Below are positions 40,979 to 42,590 of a DNA stretch of 42,590 bases, one piece after another. The stretch is from Russula earlei (Eukaryota; Basidiomycota; Agaricomycetes; Russulales; Russulaceae): the NCBI GenBank assembly GCA_025769875.1, contig JAGFNK010000445.1, positions 1-42,590 on the forward strand, read 5' to 3'. Below the pieces are notes generated by a model, which was not told the origin of the DNA, did not search any database, and saw only the letters and a program-made list of their open reading frames with translations. Positions within the stretch are counted from its first letter, which is position 1, and every line of letters begins with the position of its first letter. The translations under genes and the position numbers were made by a program.

Positions 40979-41404
40979 GTGTCCACTCCTAACTCCCCCA
41001 CTTTGGTTAACACCTCCTTGCACCTCCCTTCTCCTCTGCAACCTACCCCACGCACTGCCCTTTGCATCCTCACTGAAGACATCGACCCGGTCGACACATC
41101 CTCGCCCCTCAGCATCTTGTACTCCCCAACAGCCCCACCATCGTCTCCCAGCATCCCCCAACCTATCCCAGGCGACTTTGTCCCTGTTGGCACTCCCCCT
41201 CCTGCGCAGAACGAGCAACAGCAAGCGGACCGACCCCCCTTGCCTGAAGGCTTCCTTGACCGTCCCCCTTGCACAGCATTTCGCTTCCATCCGCACCAGT
41301 ACTTCGTCCTCCCTACCACCAATCGTCGCCAGGAGCAGTGGCGTCCCCTCCACGACTTGAATCACCAAGACTACCTTGGCGCATCCCTACCTCAGACCAG
41401 TTAG
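40979..41404 (+). CDS. Pro/Ser-rich ORF, possible Gag N-terminus of the right-edge element
   Basis: An open frame of about 142 codons has no Met at all; the first codon given here is GTG. It starts about 45 bases after the LTR. Composition is Pro/Ser/Thr-rich for some 75 residues, then QQQADRPPLPEGFLD and a less biased end (HPHQYFVLPTTNRRQEQW, HDLNHQDYLGASLPQ). It stops at a TAG, after which related-looking sequence goes on in other frames to about 41900. In position it matches Gag. I recognise no domain. It could start at a non-AUG codon or be part of a broken longer frame. Confidence 0.45.
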   Translation: MSTPNSPTLVNTSLHLPSPLQPTPRTALCILTEDIDPVDTSSPLSILYSPTAPPSSPSIPQPIPGDFVPVGTPPPAQNEQQQADRPPLPEGFLDRPPCTAFRFHPHQYFVLPTTNRRQEQWRPLHDLNHQDYLGASLPQTS

Positions 41405-41899
41405 CTCATCGCGCGTTCACAGACACCTTCACTACCGCCTTTCGTGCACGCATCATCCACACTTTTGCGGTCGAACCCTCCAACGCGGCCCCTTGCCACC
41501 CAGTACAATCTCACCCCCTTCGGCATCTGCTCCAACGTCGGGATATACGCCCAGATGCTGACTCCCCCCTTGGACGCATCGCATACATTTTTAACACCTC
41601 GTTATTTAGGAAACTACTTACCTGCCTGCTATTTACCGCCCTGCTTACGAGGGCTTGTTTTGCTTATCTATCGTACACGACTTCTTGGACAGATGTCTCG
41701 CTTTCGCATATGGCTACTTACACTTTGAGGAGAACAGTAACCGCGTGTCCCTACGTCACTATTCGACTTATACAGTCGACACCATCCGCTTTAACCCCCA
41801 ACTACTTCGCTTTTGCTTTACGCCTCATATTCCCCCTAACCCTCTCGAAATAATTGAGAGGTACCAGCTTGAAACTATAGATCTTGCGCACAGTTCTTA

Positions 41900-42553
41900 A
41901 AAAGTAAGAACCACCCTTGTAACGCTTCAATAAAGATCAAATAAATCTTTTTCCTTTGCTTTAACTAAAGTGCTCGAGAATACGCCTTAGAAGAAGACGA
42001 AGAAGAGACACTATCACTAGACACGTCTTAAGTCTAATCACTATTGAACCTGGACCTCCATTGCGTTCCCTATCACCACTTTAACCAACTTACACAATGT
42101 ACCAGGAATTGAACCACCTCACGAGGACTTCCCCCACCTTATTGTTAAAGAGTTCCTTGAAGTCTTGCCTTTTGGACAGCTCTTAAGCCACGACGAACAC
42201 GCACTATACCTTGAAACCCTTAGTCGACTTCTACCACCAGCACGACAACAACTATTATATTGGCACCTTGCTCAAGCGAAGAACATCCAAGGACAACCAG
42301 TTGACTACCAATCCTTACACACCAGTAAATTAAACCTCTGGACCAGAGTCATTCAACCACGCCACCACATTATTATCCACTCCTTGAGAACAGGATACCG
42401 CTTGTTCTACTTAGCTTGGACATACATCAGCTACTATTGTCTCACTGTCCAGTTCTACCACCTACGTCTCAACAGAATACAAGGGGAAAACCAATCTTAT
42501 GTCCAACTTGTGGTTGTACCAGGAATACACAACCACCTTCGATTGGGAAACTA
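41900..42553 (+). other. Internal region of the right-edge element: AATAAA signals and an ATG-less ORF
   Basis: CAATAAAGATCAAATAAAT at 41927-41945 resembles a polyadenylation signal pair. From about 42050 to 42553 a frame without Met encodes LSHDEHALYLETLSRLLP and then Tyr/His-rich sequence. No domain recognised. It may belong to the retroelement or to yet another insertion. Confidence 0.35.
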
Positions 42554-42590
42554 ACTCGTGGTTGTATGACGCAGACTATAATCAACCTTG

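Larger units (their letters stand above)
40105..42590 (+). mobile_element. 5' part of an LTR retrotransposon (family 2a), cut by the window end
   Basis: The LTR 40105-40932 (TGTTATGAACC to GTCTTGACA, 828 bases) is followed by internal sequence rather than by a target duplication, so the element continues beyond the window. Just inside the LTR is TGGACAGTCT (40935-40944), a primer site complementary to the mRNA start. The internal part has Pro/Ser-rich and other open frames with no recognisable reverse transcriptase yet, so I cannot say gypsy or copia. Confidence 0.85.

Overview
The window looks like nuclear DNA of a basidiomycete fungus, most likely an agaricomycete with a repeat-rich genome. 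The evidence is a set of protein-coding genes with many 50-60 base GT-AG introns, a fungal TPR-CHAT protein, a chromodomain Ty3/gypsy retrotransposon, pogo-like and Mutator-like DNA transposons, and many LTRs flanked by 5-base target duplications. I cannot name a species.

Layout. 1-2024 is a long inverted repeat (arms of about 815 bases, spacer of about 395) whose spacer holds a decayed Nudix hydrolase fragment. 2341-10800 is a tandem array of about 154-base units split by a full-length Ty3/gypsy chromovirus at 2651-10501 (minus strand; LTRs 634 bases, TSD GGCTG). 10805-12682 is a dead Mutator-like transposase between two 88-89 base direct repeats.

13219-23289 is the only block of apparently intact host genes. 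In order: a TPR-CHAT protein (+), the NatC catalytic subunit NAA30 (+, five exons), the complex III core protein QCR2 (-, four exons), a SET5-type SET-domain protein (-, four exons, its stop only 86 bases before the QCR2 ATG) and a small secreted or membrane protein (+, two exons). Exon sums are multiples of three in every spliced model. These genes are housekeeping genes (N-terminal acetylation, respiration, protein methylation) plus one candidate protease or defence gene; nothing shows that they form one pathway.

23440-42590 is a nested repeat landscape. It contains minisatellite units, two disabled pogo-like transposases (about 26890-30869 and 37560-39774), five solo LTRs with perfect 5-base duplications (one of them nested in another), an older LTR with an imperfect duplication, LTR fragments, and at the right edge the 5' end of another LTR retrotransposon. 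A decayed HSP70 fragment (34526-35045) and GGCTTGG-type repeats lie in between.

Three themes stand out. The two retrotransposons whose LTR/internal junction is visible have a sequence just inside the 5' LTR that is exactly complementary to the predicted mRNA start, so both look self-primed like Tf1. Every LTR family seen has an inverted repeat just downstream of its TATA box. Mutations across the repeats are strongly CG to TG/CA: the LTR pair differs only at such sites, Arg codons have become stops in pol, and Arg has become Cys/His/Gln in the HSP70 relic.
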